64,000 nucleotides of DNA from Salvelinus alpinus (GCF_045679555.1 NC_092099.1:9780076-9844075); one strand, 5' to 3'. Shown: positions 24,206-36,687, numbered from the stretch's first letter. The notes: generated from the letters alone by a model not told the origin. Translations and numbers: made by a program.

Positions 24206-25450
24206 TAATCAAATCAAATTTTATTTGTCACATACACATGGTTAGCAGATGTTAATGCGAGTGTAGCGAAATGCTTGTGCTTCTAGTTCCGACAATGCAG
24301 TAATAACCAACGAGTAATCTAACCTAACAATTCCACAACTACTACCTTATACACACAAGTGTAAAGGGATAAAGAATTTGTACATAAAGATATATGAATG
24401 AGTGATGGTACAGAACAGCATAGGCAAGATGCAGTAGATGGTATAGAGTACAGTATATACATATGAGATGAGTAATGTAGGGTATATAAACATAAAGTGG
24501 CATAGTTTAAAGTGGCTAGTGATACATGTATTACATAAAGATGGCAAGATGCAGTAGATGATATAGAGTACAGTATATACATATACATATGAGATGAGTA
24601 ATGTAGGGTATGTAAACATTATATTATGTGGCATTGTTTAAAGTGGCTAGTGATACATTTTTACATAAATTTCCATCAATTCCCATTATTAAAGTGGCTG
24701 GAGTTGAGTCAGTATGTTGGCAGCAGCCACTAAATGTTAGTGGTGGCTGTTTAACAGTCTGATGGCCTTGAGATAGAAGCTGTTTTTCAGTCTCTCGGTC
24801 CCAGCTTTGATGCACCTGTACTGACCTCGCCTTCTGAATGATAGCGGGGTGAACAGGCAGTGGCTCGGGTGGTTGTTGTCCTTGATGATCTTTATGGCCT
24901 TCCTGTGACATCGGGTGGTGTAGGTGTCCTGGAGGGCAGGTAGTTTGCCCCCGGTGATGCGTTGTGCAGACCTCACTACTCTCTGGAGAGCCTTACGGTT
25001 GTGGGCGGTTGAGTCGTGTCTGGCCACACAGTCGTGGGTGAACAGGGAGTGCAGGAGGGGACTGAGCAAGCACCCTTGAGAGGCTCCAGTGTTGAGGATC
25101 AGCATGGCAGATGTGTTGCTACCTACCCTCAACACCTGGGGGCGGCCCGTCAGGAAATCCAGGATCCAGTTGCAGAGGGAGATGTTTTGTCCCAGGATCC
25201 TTAGCTTAGTGATGAGCTTTGAGGGTACTATGGTGTTGAATGCTGAGCTGTAGTCAATGAAAAGCATTCTGACGTAGGTGTTCCTTTTGTCCAGGTGGGA
25301 AAGGACAGTGTGGAGTGCAATAGAGATTGCGTCATCTGTGGATCTGTTTGGGCAGTATACAAATTGGAGTGGGTCTAGGGTTTCTGGGATAATGGTGTTG
25401 ATGTGAGCCATTACCAGCCTTTCAAAGCACTTCATGGCTACAGACGTGAG

Positions 25451-26388
25451 TGTTACGCACGCCTCTGTGAAGAGGGAACGCAACACCCTGCTGCAACTCA
25501 ACTCCCCGTGAAGTGAAATAGGTATGGGCTGTAGGTGCGAGTAAGGATGACACAAAAGCAGAATTGACCGTTTACTAGGACTTTATTCCTTTACACGGTA
25601 ATATGGGGAAAAGGGGCTGGACAGAACCAAAGCAAAGAAAGTAAATGTCAAAGCCTCCCCCTCTCCTATCTAACCTGCCTACCCACTACTTACCTAACTT
25701 AGCACCACCTGGTGCCCGAACCAAAATACAGGGGGTGGTCCGCCCAGGTCTTACCTAGTGTGCCTAGACAGTGAATATACTACGGGTATATGTATGCCCG
25801 CGGGCCTCTTGCCTAAGCACTCCCTAGGTGCCTTCCCCTTCCCCCCTGGGAACAAATTAAACAGAATATCAAACTATCTCAAACAAACTAAGAAACAAAG
25901 GACATAAAATAAGCTCTATCTGAGTAACAATCTCACACAGAACATACCAACTGCTCCCAGCAACAACTAACACAGTACATACCAACGACCAACATGCTAT
26001 AACCCTCAGCCATCAACCTCTCTCAGCAATGATCTATATCACATTCAATCTCCCCAGCAATGATCTCAGCCTGCAATGATCTCAGCCTGCAATGATCTCA
26101 GCCTGCAATGATCTCAGCCTGCAATGATCTCAGCCTGCAATGATCTCAGCCTGCAATGATCTCAGCCTGCCTATCATCTCTCTCCTGAACAACAGAACAC
26201 TGGCTTTTATAGCTTCAGGTGGCAATGGTAATTAGAGACAGCTGTATCTTGACAAGGGGGCGGGGTCAGCTCACCAGTCATCAATTGGGGCTGACCAATC
26301 AGCTGCTTGGGGAGAATTTCAGGAAGCCATCTTCTGAAACACACACACTCAAATACAAACTACAACACAGAAACTGGGGAACGTAACA
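25451..26388 (-). repeat. 938-bp solo LTR inside LINE copy C
   Basis: The ends TGTTACG and CGTAACA form a perfect inverted repeat. GTGAG (25446-25450 and 26389-26393) is the 5-bp target duplication. On the minus strand a TATAAAAG box (26204-26211) precedes an AATAAA (25582-25587), giving U3-R-U5 in minus orientation. A 16-bp minisatellite lies just past the TATA box. Confidence 0.88.
26059..26170. repeat. 16-bp minisatellite inside the solo LTR
   Basis: Seven copies of CTGCAATGATCTCAGC; the core TGATCTCAGC starts at 26061, 26077, 26093, 26109, 26125, 26141 and 26157. In minus orientation it falls downstream of the LTR TATA box, so in the predicted R region. Confidence 0.93.
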
Positions 26389-26613
26389 GTGAGTGCTACA
26401 GGTCTGTAGTCATTTAGGCAGGTTGCCTTAGTGTTCTTGGGCACAGGGACTATGGTGGTCTGCTTGAAACATGCTGGTATTAGAGACTCATTCAAGGACA
26501 TGTTGAAAATGTCAGTGAAGACACCTGCCAGTTGGTCAGCACATGCCTGGAGCACACATCCTGGTAATCCGTCTGGCCCCGCGGCTTTGTGAATGTTGAC
26601 CTGTTTCATGGCT

Positions 26614-26963
26614 AGCCAGGGGAACACACCAACACTCAGAAATGTACAAATGACGCATGTGTGTTCAGTGAGTCCGCCAGATCAGAGGCAGTATTGATGA
26701 CCAGGGATGTTCTCTTGATAAGTGCATGAATTGGACCATTTCCCTGTCCTGCTAAGCATTCAAAATGTAACAAACACTTTTTGTTGTGAGCGAAAATGTG
26801 TGTCAGCGAAAATGTATGGAGTCAAAAAGTACCTCCTTTTTGGGGGGAATATAGTGAAGTAAAAGTAGAAGTTGTGAAAAATATAAATAGGAAAGTACAG
26901 ATACCGCAAAAAATTACTTAAGTACTACTTTAAAGTATTTTTAGATAAGTATTTACACCACTG
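26614..26963. mobile_element. hAT-like MITE, one end preserved
   Basis: Non-coding. It runs from CTAGCCAGGGG through AAAGTACCTCC and ATAAATAGGAAAGTACAGATAC to ACACCACTG. The right terminus, read inward as CAGTGGTGTAAA, is that of an abundant teleost hAT-type miniature family. The left terminus abuts LINE copy C and is uncertain. Confidence 0.6.
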
Positions 26964-28057
26964 ATTATTCAACTGTCCTGACCTGGGATTTGAACTCACA
27001 AACTCTTGGTTCAAAGTACGCCAATCATCCTGCCTCGCCTCCGTGTCATGTATCGGTTAATCTATTTTCATCATTGATTTGATTTACTTATTTCAGCAAT
27101 TTAAGGTCTTTCAGTATAGTTGTCTAATGTTGGTGGGGCATGTTAACCTGTTTTAACGATACTCCTGAATCCCTATGATCAAGAAAGGTTTTTCTTGATT
27201 TTACTTTTAACAAGAGTTGAGATTGACGTGAAAGTGCATTCACCCTATTGCTTACAGCCTTACACCTATCACAAGTGCATAGGGAGGCGGGATAGGGCCT
27301 AACTATACTGGCCCAATAGGCACATGCTCTAGAGATATCCCTTATTGGGACAGTGGTTAGGGCATTTGTCATTGTGCTGGTGGCCTGGGTTCAAGATTGT
27401 CATGGAAATTCTAATCAAGTGAGAGAGACTTTGTCATTTCTTCAAACAATCAATCTTTATTTGATATTGATTAATTATTTAAATAATGGAGCTGGTCAAC
27501 GAACCACCCATAGGTGATTCGTTGAGAGCCCAATGATTCTGAGTTGCGGCTTGCCTTATATAGCCCAACCCTGATACATTTACTGTCTCAATGTGTCAAA
27601 CCAACCGATATTTACTGAATGAGGTGGCCAAATATTCTGAGTCCTCCGTGTTCTCCTGCAAGTACTAAGAACAGTTTATTCTTGGAATAGAGGATAAGGA
27701 GAGACTTTGTTCGGAACAAAGATACCTCGTTCCGAACATGCAAGTTTCAGGGCACAGAGGGTGGGGGTAAGAACACGAGATGTGGTGAATTAGGTAAAGA
27801 GTTATGTGAAAACAGCAACTTACACAACCAGAGTAACAGGATTGTACACACCTATCATTTATATAAACCTAAGTCAAGTACGCAGACATTTGCACATCTC
27901 CAATCAGAACCTAACCAAACTTTTTCCCCTGGCACATTTTCCAGCTGGTGGCTGTATTGCCTTCGATGTTGTTTTCCTTACTAATAATTTAATTTGTGTT
28001 TGTGTGCCTTCCTACTTTTGAAAGACATTGCTAAAGCTACAGCTTAGCCCACAACCC
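26964..28057. other. Unrecognised sequence with tRNA-like scraps
   Basis: Fragments resembling tRNA B-box surroundings occur at about 26985-27060 (reverse) and 27340-27396 (GTGGTTAGGGC to CCTGGGTTCAAG). They may be old SINE remains. A TGTCATGG...TTTATTTGA stretch from 27398 resembles an LTR end, but no second boundary was found. Confidence 0.3.
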
Positions 28058-28851
28058 AGCTAACAACAAACATTCCCACAACTTTAGAAAACGTTCCCTT
28101 AATAAGAGTCTCATTAAGTCATTAAATAACGTTTTCATGGGAATGTTCCCGTGATGTGCAAGGAATGTTTCCAAGACACCATTCCCTTAATGTCAAATAG
28201 AACTTACCCAGAAAATGGTTACCATGTTCTCAGAATTTAAGATATTAATGTTCTAGACATGTTTCATGAGAACATTGCAAGAACATTCAGGTGTCCAAAT
28301 ACAAATTGCATGTCTTATTTATTTACATGTTTATTCACGTTTTAGTACTGGTGACAAAAATCAAGCATTCCGATTCTTGCATAGATTCTAATGGACACAT
28401 ATGGTGTGTGTAAAATACTGTTTTGAAGATTGTACTGATTATGGTAAGCTAATGCTAAGCTATTTGCCGGCTATTGTGGAGCCATGTTTGTTGTAAAGAC
28501 TGTGTTTGTGCAAAATGTTTCTGTGAAAAAAACAGTGTGACCAGCTCAAACGCGGACTGTTGCGTCAATCGTAACAATACGTTCCAATAAAGTTTTCTAA
28601 TCACACCAATTTGAACGTACGCTGCAGGGATCACTGTAGAATGATCTCACCCGTGTGCTCGCATGTGTCAAAGGGTTAATATCTTAAATTCTGAGAACAT
28701 GGTAACCATGTTCTGGTTAAGTTCTATTTGAAATGAAGGGAATGGTTCCTTGTACATCACAGGAGCATTCCTATGAAAACATTAGTTAATGACCTAATAA
28801 GACTCTTAAGGGAACATTCTCTAAAGTTGTGGGAATGTTTGTTGTTAGCTG
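28058..28851. mobile_element. Inverted repeat pair flanking a deleted piggyBac-like element
   Basis: Arm 28058-28248 and arm 28676-28851 are imperfect inverted copies. Both outer ends read CAGCTAACAACAAACATTCC inward and both inner ends reach AAGATATTAA. Between them, 28310-28675 is a minus-strand relative of the piggyBac-like element at 34186-37139. It ends GTCAAAGGG before TTAA (28676-28679), mirroring that element's TTAA-CCCTTTCAC end. It also shares the TTTGAGCTGG(C/T)CACAC block (plus-strand copy near 34325) and the GCAAGAATCGGAATGC block (near 35025). Confidence 0.7.
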
Positions 28852-31799
28852 GAAGAACTAGGCTGGGATAACACAACACACTCGTTGGCGGCTAATCTGG
28901 AAGTGGAATGAATACACAGCATGGGAACATAATGACCATATTTAGCTATTTTGAATAAGACACCTTATGAAGGTTTTTTTTGTGGTTCCAATGACTCAGT
29001 GAGAGCGTGATGCTGGCAACACCAGAGTTGGGTTGTACTACATGCGTCACTGTCAATGTCAACAGTTCTGCAAGTCGCCCTGGATTAAAGCGTCTGCTAA
29101 ATGTCTATATCCATCTATATCTAAACAGAGAAACATTAGGAGCAAATGTCAGTGGTTCGGATCATTTACAAGAATTCTGTTGTAGGCTGTTGAGGAGGCA
29201 GATCCTTCGGATCACTCTCTCCGTTGGTGCTTGAAGGGAGGTGGGATGGGAGACAGCTTCGGATCAATACACCAGCATCTCCGTGACTTTGGGAAAATGA
29301 AGTGTCAGGGATCCGGCAGTCTATTCCTGGAACGCAGATGGGATTGCTTTTGTAATTAGCAATGCGTGAGTCCTTGACGGTGTGGCGTGTCAGTGGGTAA
29401 ACAGTAGGGAGGACAGAGCTCTCTCAATGAAGGACAGTCTCAATTGTTTTCCCTTGAGTTGAGACCTGTCTGTTTGTGTCCTTTTATCAAAATCATCATG
29501 CCCCATTGTGCGGCGCCAATGGCAGAGTGCAGCTCTCATTATCTCTCTCGGAGGGTCCCGAAGGGTCCCTGTTTCACTTGGGGAGTGTTCAGTAATCTCA
29601 AAAACATTAGGAAACGCTTTGAAACAAAGTGAAACAGGGAGGTTCTACCAGGAAGTGTCCAATAAGAAATGTACATTTTCCTTTTCTGCTTCAAAACATT
29701 TTTCCACGGTGTGCCCTACTGAACAAGACCCAGGCCTCCCCTAATGGCCCACACTTGTCTTTTATCATTAGAGGGAGCAGCAGCTGTCTTTGAGTGAATG
29801 AAAGGTGTGGGGTTGTATTGCTGAGTTTCTCAGGGCAGATTTCCTCATATCCATTACTTTGATTGATAGACTCGACATGAGAGGCTCATTTCTCTGCGCT
29901 GATGTGTGGTAAACAGATTAAAAACAATACATTTGTTAAATGTGGCAGCCCTCATCCGCATTCAGTTGTTTCCCTCTCGTATACTGTGGTGTTGTCAAAT
30001 GGACAAGAAGCGAAGCAGCTGGAAAGGGAGGGAATTAATGAATTTTGAACACAGGGAATGCCATGCATTCAACCACTAAGTAAAGCTCAGTCAATGTATT
30101 GGACTGCTGTCCTACAGTGGTTAATGCAACAAGTCACCCAGCAGCAATTTGACTCCACTGTACATGAGACAGCAGTCAATTGAGGAAATGAACCCGATCT
30201 CATGAATTACACATTTCCATCGTAAATAACAGACCACTTAAAGATGCTCTATGAAGATATCGCTTTGCCATTTCCTGGTTGCAAAAATTCTAATAGTCTC
30301 TTAATTTCATTTTATGTGACTAAACAAGTATAGTGTAGAGAATCATTGTACCATCTACACTGCTGTGAAATATATTTTCCAAAACAACAAATATTGTGTT
30401 TTCAGCTGTTTGAAGCTGGTGTACAAAACCGAAAGTAAAAGATGCAAAAACGAAACGGGGAGCATAGAAATAGAGCAAATAAAACAGATCTACCGCTTCT
30501 TAGACTTGCTTCCTATGCAAATGTTGTCGGGTCCTTGTCGGGTCTTGCAAAAAGTTACATTTTGAAGCTTTTAATTGAATTTCAGTTTGTTCCTTAAAGG
30601 GACAGTGCAGTGCTTTTTTTCACTCGTGTTTTTAAAATTATATTTCCCAGAATAGAAGATCTGGTGTTTCTATGTCAAACAGTTCTGTTATATTTCAGTC
30701 TTCTGTGATGTATATAATGTGTAATATTGGGATGCAAACTCAAATACAACTCTTTATCTGACCTGGTACAGTTGTCTTCTTTTTTTAAACCCATAACTAT
30801 GTGTGAGGTGTATACTTTTGTTTCAAAGCAGATTTGTTTAAGACTTCCAAGAAACACTGCGTGACCCTGATTTAGCACAATGCAGTAAAACTGTCCATGC
30901 AGAACTAACATGAACAACATGCATGCCAGTCTTACCTGGTTAAGGGTGAACAAGAGATTGTTCTCTTCTAGTTTTTATGAGAAATATTTCTGTGATGAAA
31001 ATTCCAGATCATCTGTATTTGCCCCCATAATATACAGGGATTGATTGAAGGTCAATGTTAAATTCAAATCTCCCTCCCATTGTATCTAAATCAATATGAC
31101 ACCAATCTCATCATGACCCATCCGTCCATTACCGTCAGACAAGTTTTTGCCCAGAACTAGCGCAATATCTAGGCGTCGGATAAGAACGAGTCTACAGTGT
31201 CCAGAAAGTGACCATTAGACTTGCCCTCTTGCGGGCTGAATAACTTTGTAGGGGCTGAACGCTCTCACGTGCTCATGTCTGTCCATTACGAACCAACGAT
31301 GTGGTACCTTTTTGTAGCATTTCTGACAATGCTAACATCCATTTTAGCTGAAGCTTAGACTTCTAAAACCAGGTTGGTTGCTCGGCAACAACACAGCTGT
31401 TTGCACCAGGCTGCCAGTCATAAGAAGTGTATGCAAACAAACCTAGGCTATTGTAGATAGCTAGCTATATGGTGGTATTCAAGCTGTTAATCAAAAAATC
31501 CAAACACCTATTTTGATTAGCTAGGTAGCAAGCTAAAGTTAGGTTGCTTGTCCAAAATTCAGCAGCTACATGTGGCCTCTGTAGCTAGCTAACACCAGTC
31601 AGCTGAAAGCTAGCTACCTAGCTAACAAACTGGCAAAGAAAGGTAGCTAGCCAATTTTAATTTGTTTTTTGTTTTTATTAGCTAGGTAAGTTAGCTAGCT
31701 TGCCAGTTTACTCCATATTGGCTTAAACGGGTTTTTGTTTTTCAGCTTTCGGGGGTGTCAGCGTCATAGTAACAGCTACAGCAACACCGGCCTGAATCT
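28852..31799. other. Mostly unrecognised sequence
   Basis: 29072-29106 (AAGTCGCCCTGGATTAAAGCGTCTGCTAAATG) looks like the conserved 3' tail of a teleost SINE. 31450-31730 is rich in TAGCTAGC and GCTAGCTA motifs. No gene was recognised in the remainder. Confidence 0.4.
29072..29106 (+). repeat. Teleost SINE 3'-tail fragment
   Basis: A GTCGC-CTGGAT-AAAGCGTCTGCTAAATG stretch, widespread at the 3' end of tRNA-derived fish SINEs. No 5' tRNA-like head was seen upstream. Confidence 0.5.
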
Positions 31800-33779
31800 A
31801 TTCAGTAGTCCCTCTATTAGCATATAAATTACTTCTCGCCATATGTTTATTGAGTAATGATATTTTCCAGGAATCCAGGAAAGGAATGACGGGCCAAACC
31901 CAAATCTCTCTAGTACTCTAAATAGATATTCCCACTCAACCCGATTCGAAAGCTTTTTCAGCATCAAGAGAGATGACAACCTCTGGCTGTAGAGTTGAGT
32001 GGGCAGAATAAAGAAGAGGAAATAGCCGCCACATATTATAGAAAAATTGCCTACCTGAGATAAATCCGGTTTGGTCAGAGTTAATTATATTAGGCATCAC
32101 TGTCTCTAAATGGAGCGAGAGGACCTTAGTGAGAATTTCATAATCGCAGCACAAAAGGCTTATAGGGCAGTATGAGCCACAGATAAGGGGATTCTTGTCT
32201 TTTTTAAGCAAAACCGAAATAGCCGCCTGGGTAAGTGTCTGTGGCATTTTCTGACTAGAAATGATGTCATTCTACATTGAGCTGAGGATAGGGGATAATT
32301 TAGAGGAGAATGCTTAATAAAATTCAATTAGGAAGCCAACAGGCCCAGGGGCTTTACCGCTCTGCATGGACTGGATTGCCAGAGTAGCTTCATCATCATT
32401 TATTGAGGCATCCATGTTGGTTTGCTCTTCTGAATTGAGACAGGGGATGTCCAGATTGTCTAAAAATGCCTGCATACGAGATGTGTCAGGAAAATCATCT
32501 GACAAGTAAAGAGCACAGTAGAATTGCTTAAATTGATTGTTGATTTCTTTGGGATTGGTAGAAGTTAAACCAGCTGCAACACAGATTTCAGGTATGATGC
32601 TGTTAGCAGCGGATTGTCCAAGCTGGTGAGATAACAACTTGCCAGCTTTCTCTCCGTGTTCATAAAATGTTTGCCTCGACTTAAACAGAAGCTGCTCCGT
32701 TTGTTTGGTGGAAAGATTGTCAAATTTCGATCGGTGTAGCAGTCTCTCTTTGTAGAGTTCCGGAGATGGATAAGAGGCATATCTGTTGTCCACATCTAGA
32801 ATGAGTTGAGATAGCTTCGATAAGCGTTTGGTGCGCTGTTTGTTGTCATATGCTTTGTTTGAAATGATTTGTCCCCTTAGATATACTTTTAACGACTCCC
32901 ACACAGTAGAGTGAGACACGTCAGGGGTGCAGTAGATCTGTAAAAAGACATCAATGTGAGTTGATATGTATTTTTTAAAGGCATTACAGGATAGTAATAG
33001 TGGGTCAAGTTGCCACGCGCGTTGTGACACAGTACTGTCCGGGAAGTGGATATCTAGCTGGACAGGGCTATGGTCTGAGATAACAATGCTGGGATATTGG
33101 CTATTAGTTACAAAAGGAAGAATTCTATTGTCCGGCAGGAAAAAGTAAATCCTAGAGTTTAAGCGGTGGACTGGAGAGAAAAAAGGAGTACTGTTTAGCA
33201 GTGGGATTGCTCCTCTATGGATCAAACAAATTACAGGATTCTAGAAATGAGTTGATTACTGCGCCTGATTTTGAAATTACATTGTTGGGCTTCGGTCTGG
33301 ATCTGTCTAGACTTGGATGCAATACACAATTGAAATCTCCGCCCAATATCAAGTGATGAGAGTTGGGAAGGTCGGGAAGTGTTGCGATGTGGTCAGAGAA
33401 GAATTGAGCGTCATCCCAATTAGAACCATAGAGGTTAGCCAGAATAACCTGTGTGCTAAACAATTTCCCTATCACTATAATATATCTGCCATTAGTATCT
33501 GAAATTACTTTGGAGGAGCCTTTTCTGATAAGGATGGCTGCCCCTCTGGCCTTAGCACCAAAGTTGGAGTGAAATATTTGGTCTACCCATCCTCTCTTTA
33601 GTTTATCATGGTCGCTGGTCGCTGGACTGGAGATGGGTCTCTTGGAGAAAAACAATGTCCGGACTTAAGGACTTAAGATGAGCATACACTCGGCTACGCT
33701 TGACCACCTGGTTAATTCCTTTCACGTTCCAGCTGATAAAGCATGTGGAGCCTAGAGTATGTGAATTAGGCATAGTCAT
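31800..33779 (-). pseudogene. L1-type LINE ORF2 (endonuclease-RT) pseudogene
   Basis: It starts with an ATG at 33779-33777 and reads MTMPNSHTLG, then the AP-endonuclease opening FISWNVKGINQVVKRSR and the catalytic IVFLQETHL block (about 33630-33650). A frame change follows. GGDFNC (about 33330) and SDHSPV (about 33075) complete the endonuclease. A linker and the SGKAPGPVGFLIEFY region (about 32320-32370) lead into RT (KDKNPLICGSYCPISLL at about 32150-32200, then SLDAEKAF, about 31940-31960, as catalytic Asp region). After FLSWI the similarity is lost, so the YADD/FADD half of RT and the C-terminus are missing. Such enzymes nick DNA and reverse-transcribe the LINE RNA in place. Several frameshifts make it inactive. 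Confidence 0.85.
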
Positions 33780-34185
33780 AGTAATCAGAAATGAATATTA
33801 GTACGATCACATGGCCAGTGTCATAACTCTCCTGTGATGATCTGAAGGATCAGGTTACAGTGAGTCCGCTCTACAGCGTGCTCTCTCGGCTGTTTTATGG
33901 CAGTCATAAAATACGCTGCAACTATGTTCTGTAGTGTTTGAGATTGGAATGTAAACTGCGGAACGCAGAGAGACCCGTGGATATCAAAAGTTTGAATAAT
34001 TAAACAATATTTATGTTTTTGAGAATGTGGGAGTGGTCCGTGGACACTTAAGGGACAGTCATGACGAGCGTGTTTCATTTGGTGATCTCATGAAGGACAG
34101 GAAACACTCATTACTGTGTCTTTGGTTGTGTACACTTCTTAATTATGGGGTTTACATATAAATATTGTGAAGCGTATGTGATTAA
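33780..34185. other. Sequence between LINE ORF2 and the piggyBac-like element
   Basis: No coding content. It may be part of the ORF1-ORF2 spacer of the interrupted L1-type LINE. It ends in TTAA (34182-34185), the target duplication of the next element. Confidence 0.4.
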
Positions 34186-35236
34186 CCCTTTCACACGTAC
34201 CATCACACGGGTGTGATCGTTCTACAGTGGTCCCTGAAGCGTACGATCACACCCGTGTGATTAGAACACTCATTTAGAACGCTCGTTTAGAACGGCCAGT
34301 TTCGAATGACGCAACAATCAGCGTTTGAGCTGGCCACACTTTTTTCAGAAACTATTTACACAAACACAGTCCTTACAAAGTTATGTCCAGAATGTGAGCA
34401 GTTTATTTTTGGATTCAATGTTCAGATATTCACAGAAGAATATATAGCATAACACAATCATCCTAACCGGAAAAATGTAGGCTACATTTGTCCTAGCGCT
34501 GAGGAAAGATTGACCCAACACAAGCAGTCATATTTTCTAACTCTCGGCTGACAAACTACAATATGAATTAGCTAATAGCAATTATTATGTATAATTAATC
34601 ACATCACGGGTGAGCACACCATTGATCGAAATAATTAGGTAAAGCACTTTTTAGAAATCGAAAGTAATCCGACGGTTAGTTTCAGCGCGCAGCCATGCAT
34701 TTTTTTTTCCTCACAGAAACCGAAGATAATAAGAGAAGACGAGATGAGTTTGGTCTGTTTATAGTATGCATGTTGAAGGGGTGTGTCGTCTACCGTCGTT
34801 CACATCCCACCATTCATTTCCGGAAGTCCTCAAAAAACGAGTGAACTCTTACTCACCTCATTTTGTTATAACATCTTTGGTCAAACAGACGATTACGTGA
34901 ACCCAGAATGCATTGAACGTCAACAAACATGACTACACAGCTGGAATTAGCTTAGCTCATCATAATCAGTACAACCTTCAAAAAAGTATTTTACACACAT
35001 AATATGTGCCCATTACAATCTGTGCAAGAATCGGAATGCATGATTTGTCACCTAGATTTGAAAACATGTGAATAAAACCGTAAATACACAAATAATTGCC
35101 ACACAAAACATTTTCTGATAGTGATTTATTGATACAAGTGGCGCGTGCCGGCAGTCAACCACGTACCCTCTCACTCTAAACCATTCAGTGTTGTTGTTTA
35201 TGTATGTAGCTAGTGAGATGAGCTGAAGCATTAGCA

Positions 35237-36030
35237 ATGTCTTTCAAAAGGAGACAACAAACAAATGTGGAAATTCTGGAGATTTTTTAAAATTCTGACA
35301 ATGAGTCTGAGTATGAAAGTCAGGAATCAGATTCTGACAGTGACAGTGAGGAGCTGCCCCCCAACCTTGTAGCCATTGAGAACCCTGAATCTGAATTTCC
35401 CTTGTCCACTGACAAAGTCCCAGTTCCCTTTGAAGATGCTGGTGGTGATGGAGGCATACCAACAGTGGATGAAGTACAGGAGTTCTGTGGTAGCTGGAAG
35501 GCCACCAGTCATTTCACCCCTCCTGGCCCTGCTGTTTCACCCCTCCTGGCCCTGGTGTTTGCTTTGATGAGTCCCAGTCTGGAGTGCAACGCCCCTTGCC
35601 ATTTCCAACTGAGGCAGAGTGCTTCAAGTTGTTTCTGACAGAGGAGCTGGTGGGAGACATAGTAGAGACCAATTGCTATGCCTTGGAGCTACAGGATAAG
35701 AGAGAGCCAGGAGTGGGGGACAACCACAATTAGTGAAATGTATACATTCCTGGTGACAGTAAAGACTGCTTTCTAGTTCTGCTGCTATGACTGCATTTCA
35801 TCAACGCTACTACCATCCTAAATGACCCATTATACAAAATAAGAAATGTTAACAGCTGGCAGTAAAGTGGCATGACAAACGAGACGTCCATGTCCTCTCC
35901 ACTGTCCATACAGCAACCATGTCGGCCACAGGGAAGGTGGACCACCTGACGGGAGAGAGAAACAAACCAGACAGAGAAACATGAAACCAGACTGCGTGCT
36001 TGACTATTACCTCAAAATGGGGGCAGTGGA
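35237..36030 (+). pseudogene. piggyBac-like transposase pseudogene
   Basis: The ATG at 35237 opens MSFKRRQQTNVEILEIF and then a stop. The acidic Ser/Asp/Glu-rich N-terminal region typical of the family follows (about 35292-35360). At 35585-35700 the text reads as the PFPTEAECFKLFLTEELVGDIVEETN-like helical block, interrupted. Most of the catalytic core, including the first conserved Asp residues, is deleted. At 35870-36020 a late block resembling WHDKRDVHVLSTIHTAT is followed by CVLDYYLKMGAVD, which carries the last catalytic Asp. Frameshifts and the core deletion make it inactive. Confidence 0.75.
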
Positions 36031-36097
36031 TGATAAACAGCTTTGTGGAATGCACTCAGAAAACGACCAAGTGGTATAAGATATTTTTCTATTTTTC

Positions 36098-36687
36098 CAG
36101 GGTAGCGTCAAAATACAACATGCCAATACTTCTGACGCATTTAGCATTGTTTTACAGAACTAATAGAATAATGTAACTAGCTACATAAGCACGATTGAAT
36201 ATAACACCATAAAAGGTGAGTAACGTTACCTCGCGTGTCCGCGGTTATAAGGAATATATACAAATATATTATGCTCCATTCACACAGTGAGCTATAGTAG
36301 AAACGGTATAACACGACACAATAACGTAATTAGGCACTTACTTTGATAGAAACGCAGTCTTGATTTGAAGATGGGTGTCTGGAGTGACGCCTCTAGCACT
36401 GAGACGCTGTGCCACTTGGGAGTCATAAGGCCAGGGTAGCTTCAAAATACAACACATGCTAATACTTCCCTGACGCAATTAGCATTGTTTTCCAGAGCTA
36501 ATAGGAGAATGTAGCTAGCTACCTAAGCATTGAGTATAACACCATAAATGTTATGAAATGAGTAACGTTACATCGCGTGTCCGCGGTTATAAGGAATATA
36601 CACAAAAACATGATGCTACAGTAGAAACGACATAACACGACATGCAGAAACTATTATAACGTAATAAGGAACTTTGATAGAAACGCA
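36098..36687. repeat. Tandem duplication inside the piggyBac-like element
   Basis: About 257 bp at 36098-36356 recurs at 36431-36687 (offset 333). It starts CCAGGGTAGC-TCAAAATACAA and includes a CGCGTGTCCGCGGTTATAAGG block. The copies have diverged by substitutions and small indels. Confidence 0.85.

Larger units (their letters stand above)
24206..26610 (-). mobile_element. LINE copy C, interrupted by a solo LTR
   Basis: The same family as copies A and B. The 3' tail is at 24206 (CAAATCAAATTTTATTTG). The untranslated region holds a duplicated block of about 120 bp (24421-24540 and 24541-24665). Minus-strand coding remnants are the pre-RT region (26610-26394, PDGLPGCVLQACADQL), then after the LTR the RT blocks [12 protein letters not shown] (about 25260) and [12 protein letters not shown] (about 25060). 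The frame then jumps straight to the post-[13 protein letters not shown] block. The deletion removes the FADD catalytic motif, so it could not work even without the LTR. Confidence 0.85.

Noticed and set aside
26059..26170. Regular 16-bp repeats resembling a CRISPR-like array
   Set aside because: The units are contiguous with no spacers, and they sit inside an LTR of an animal genome.
27340..27396. A tRNA gene
   Set aside because: Only A-box- and B-box-like pieces are present and no cloverleaf could be built by eye; more likely an old SINE scrap. The same applies to 26985-27060 on the reverse strand.
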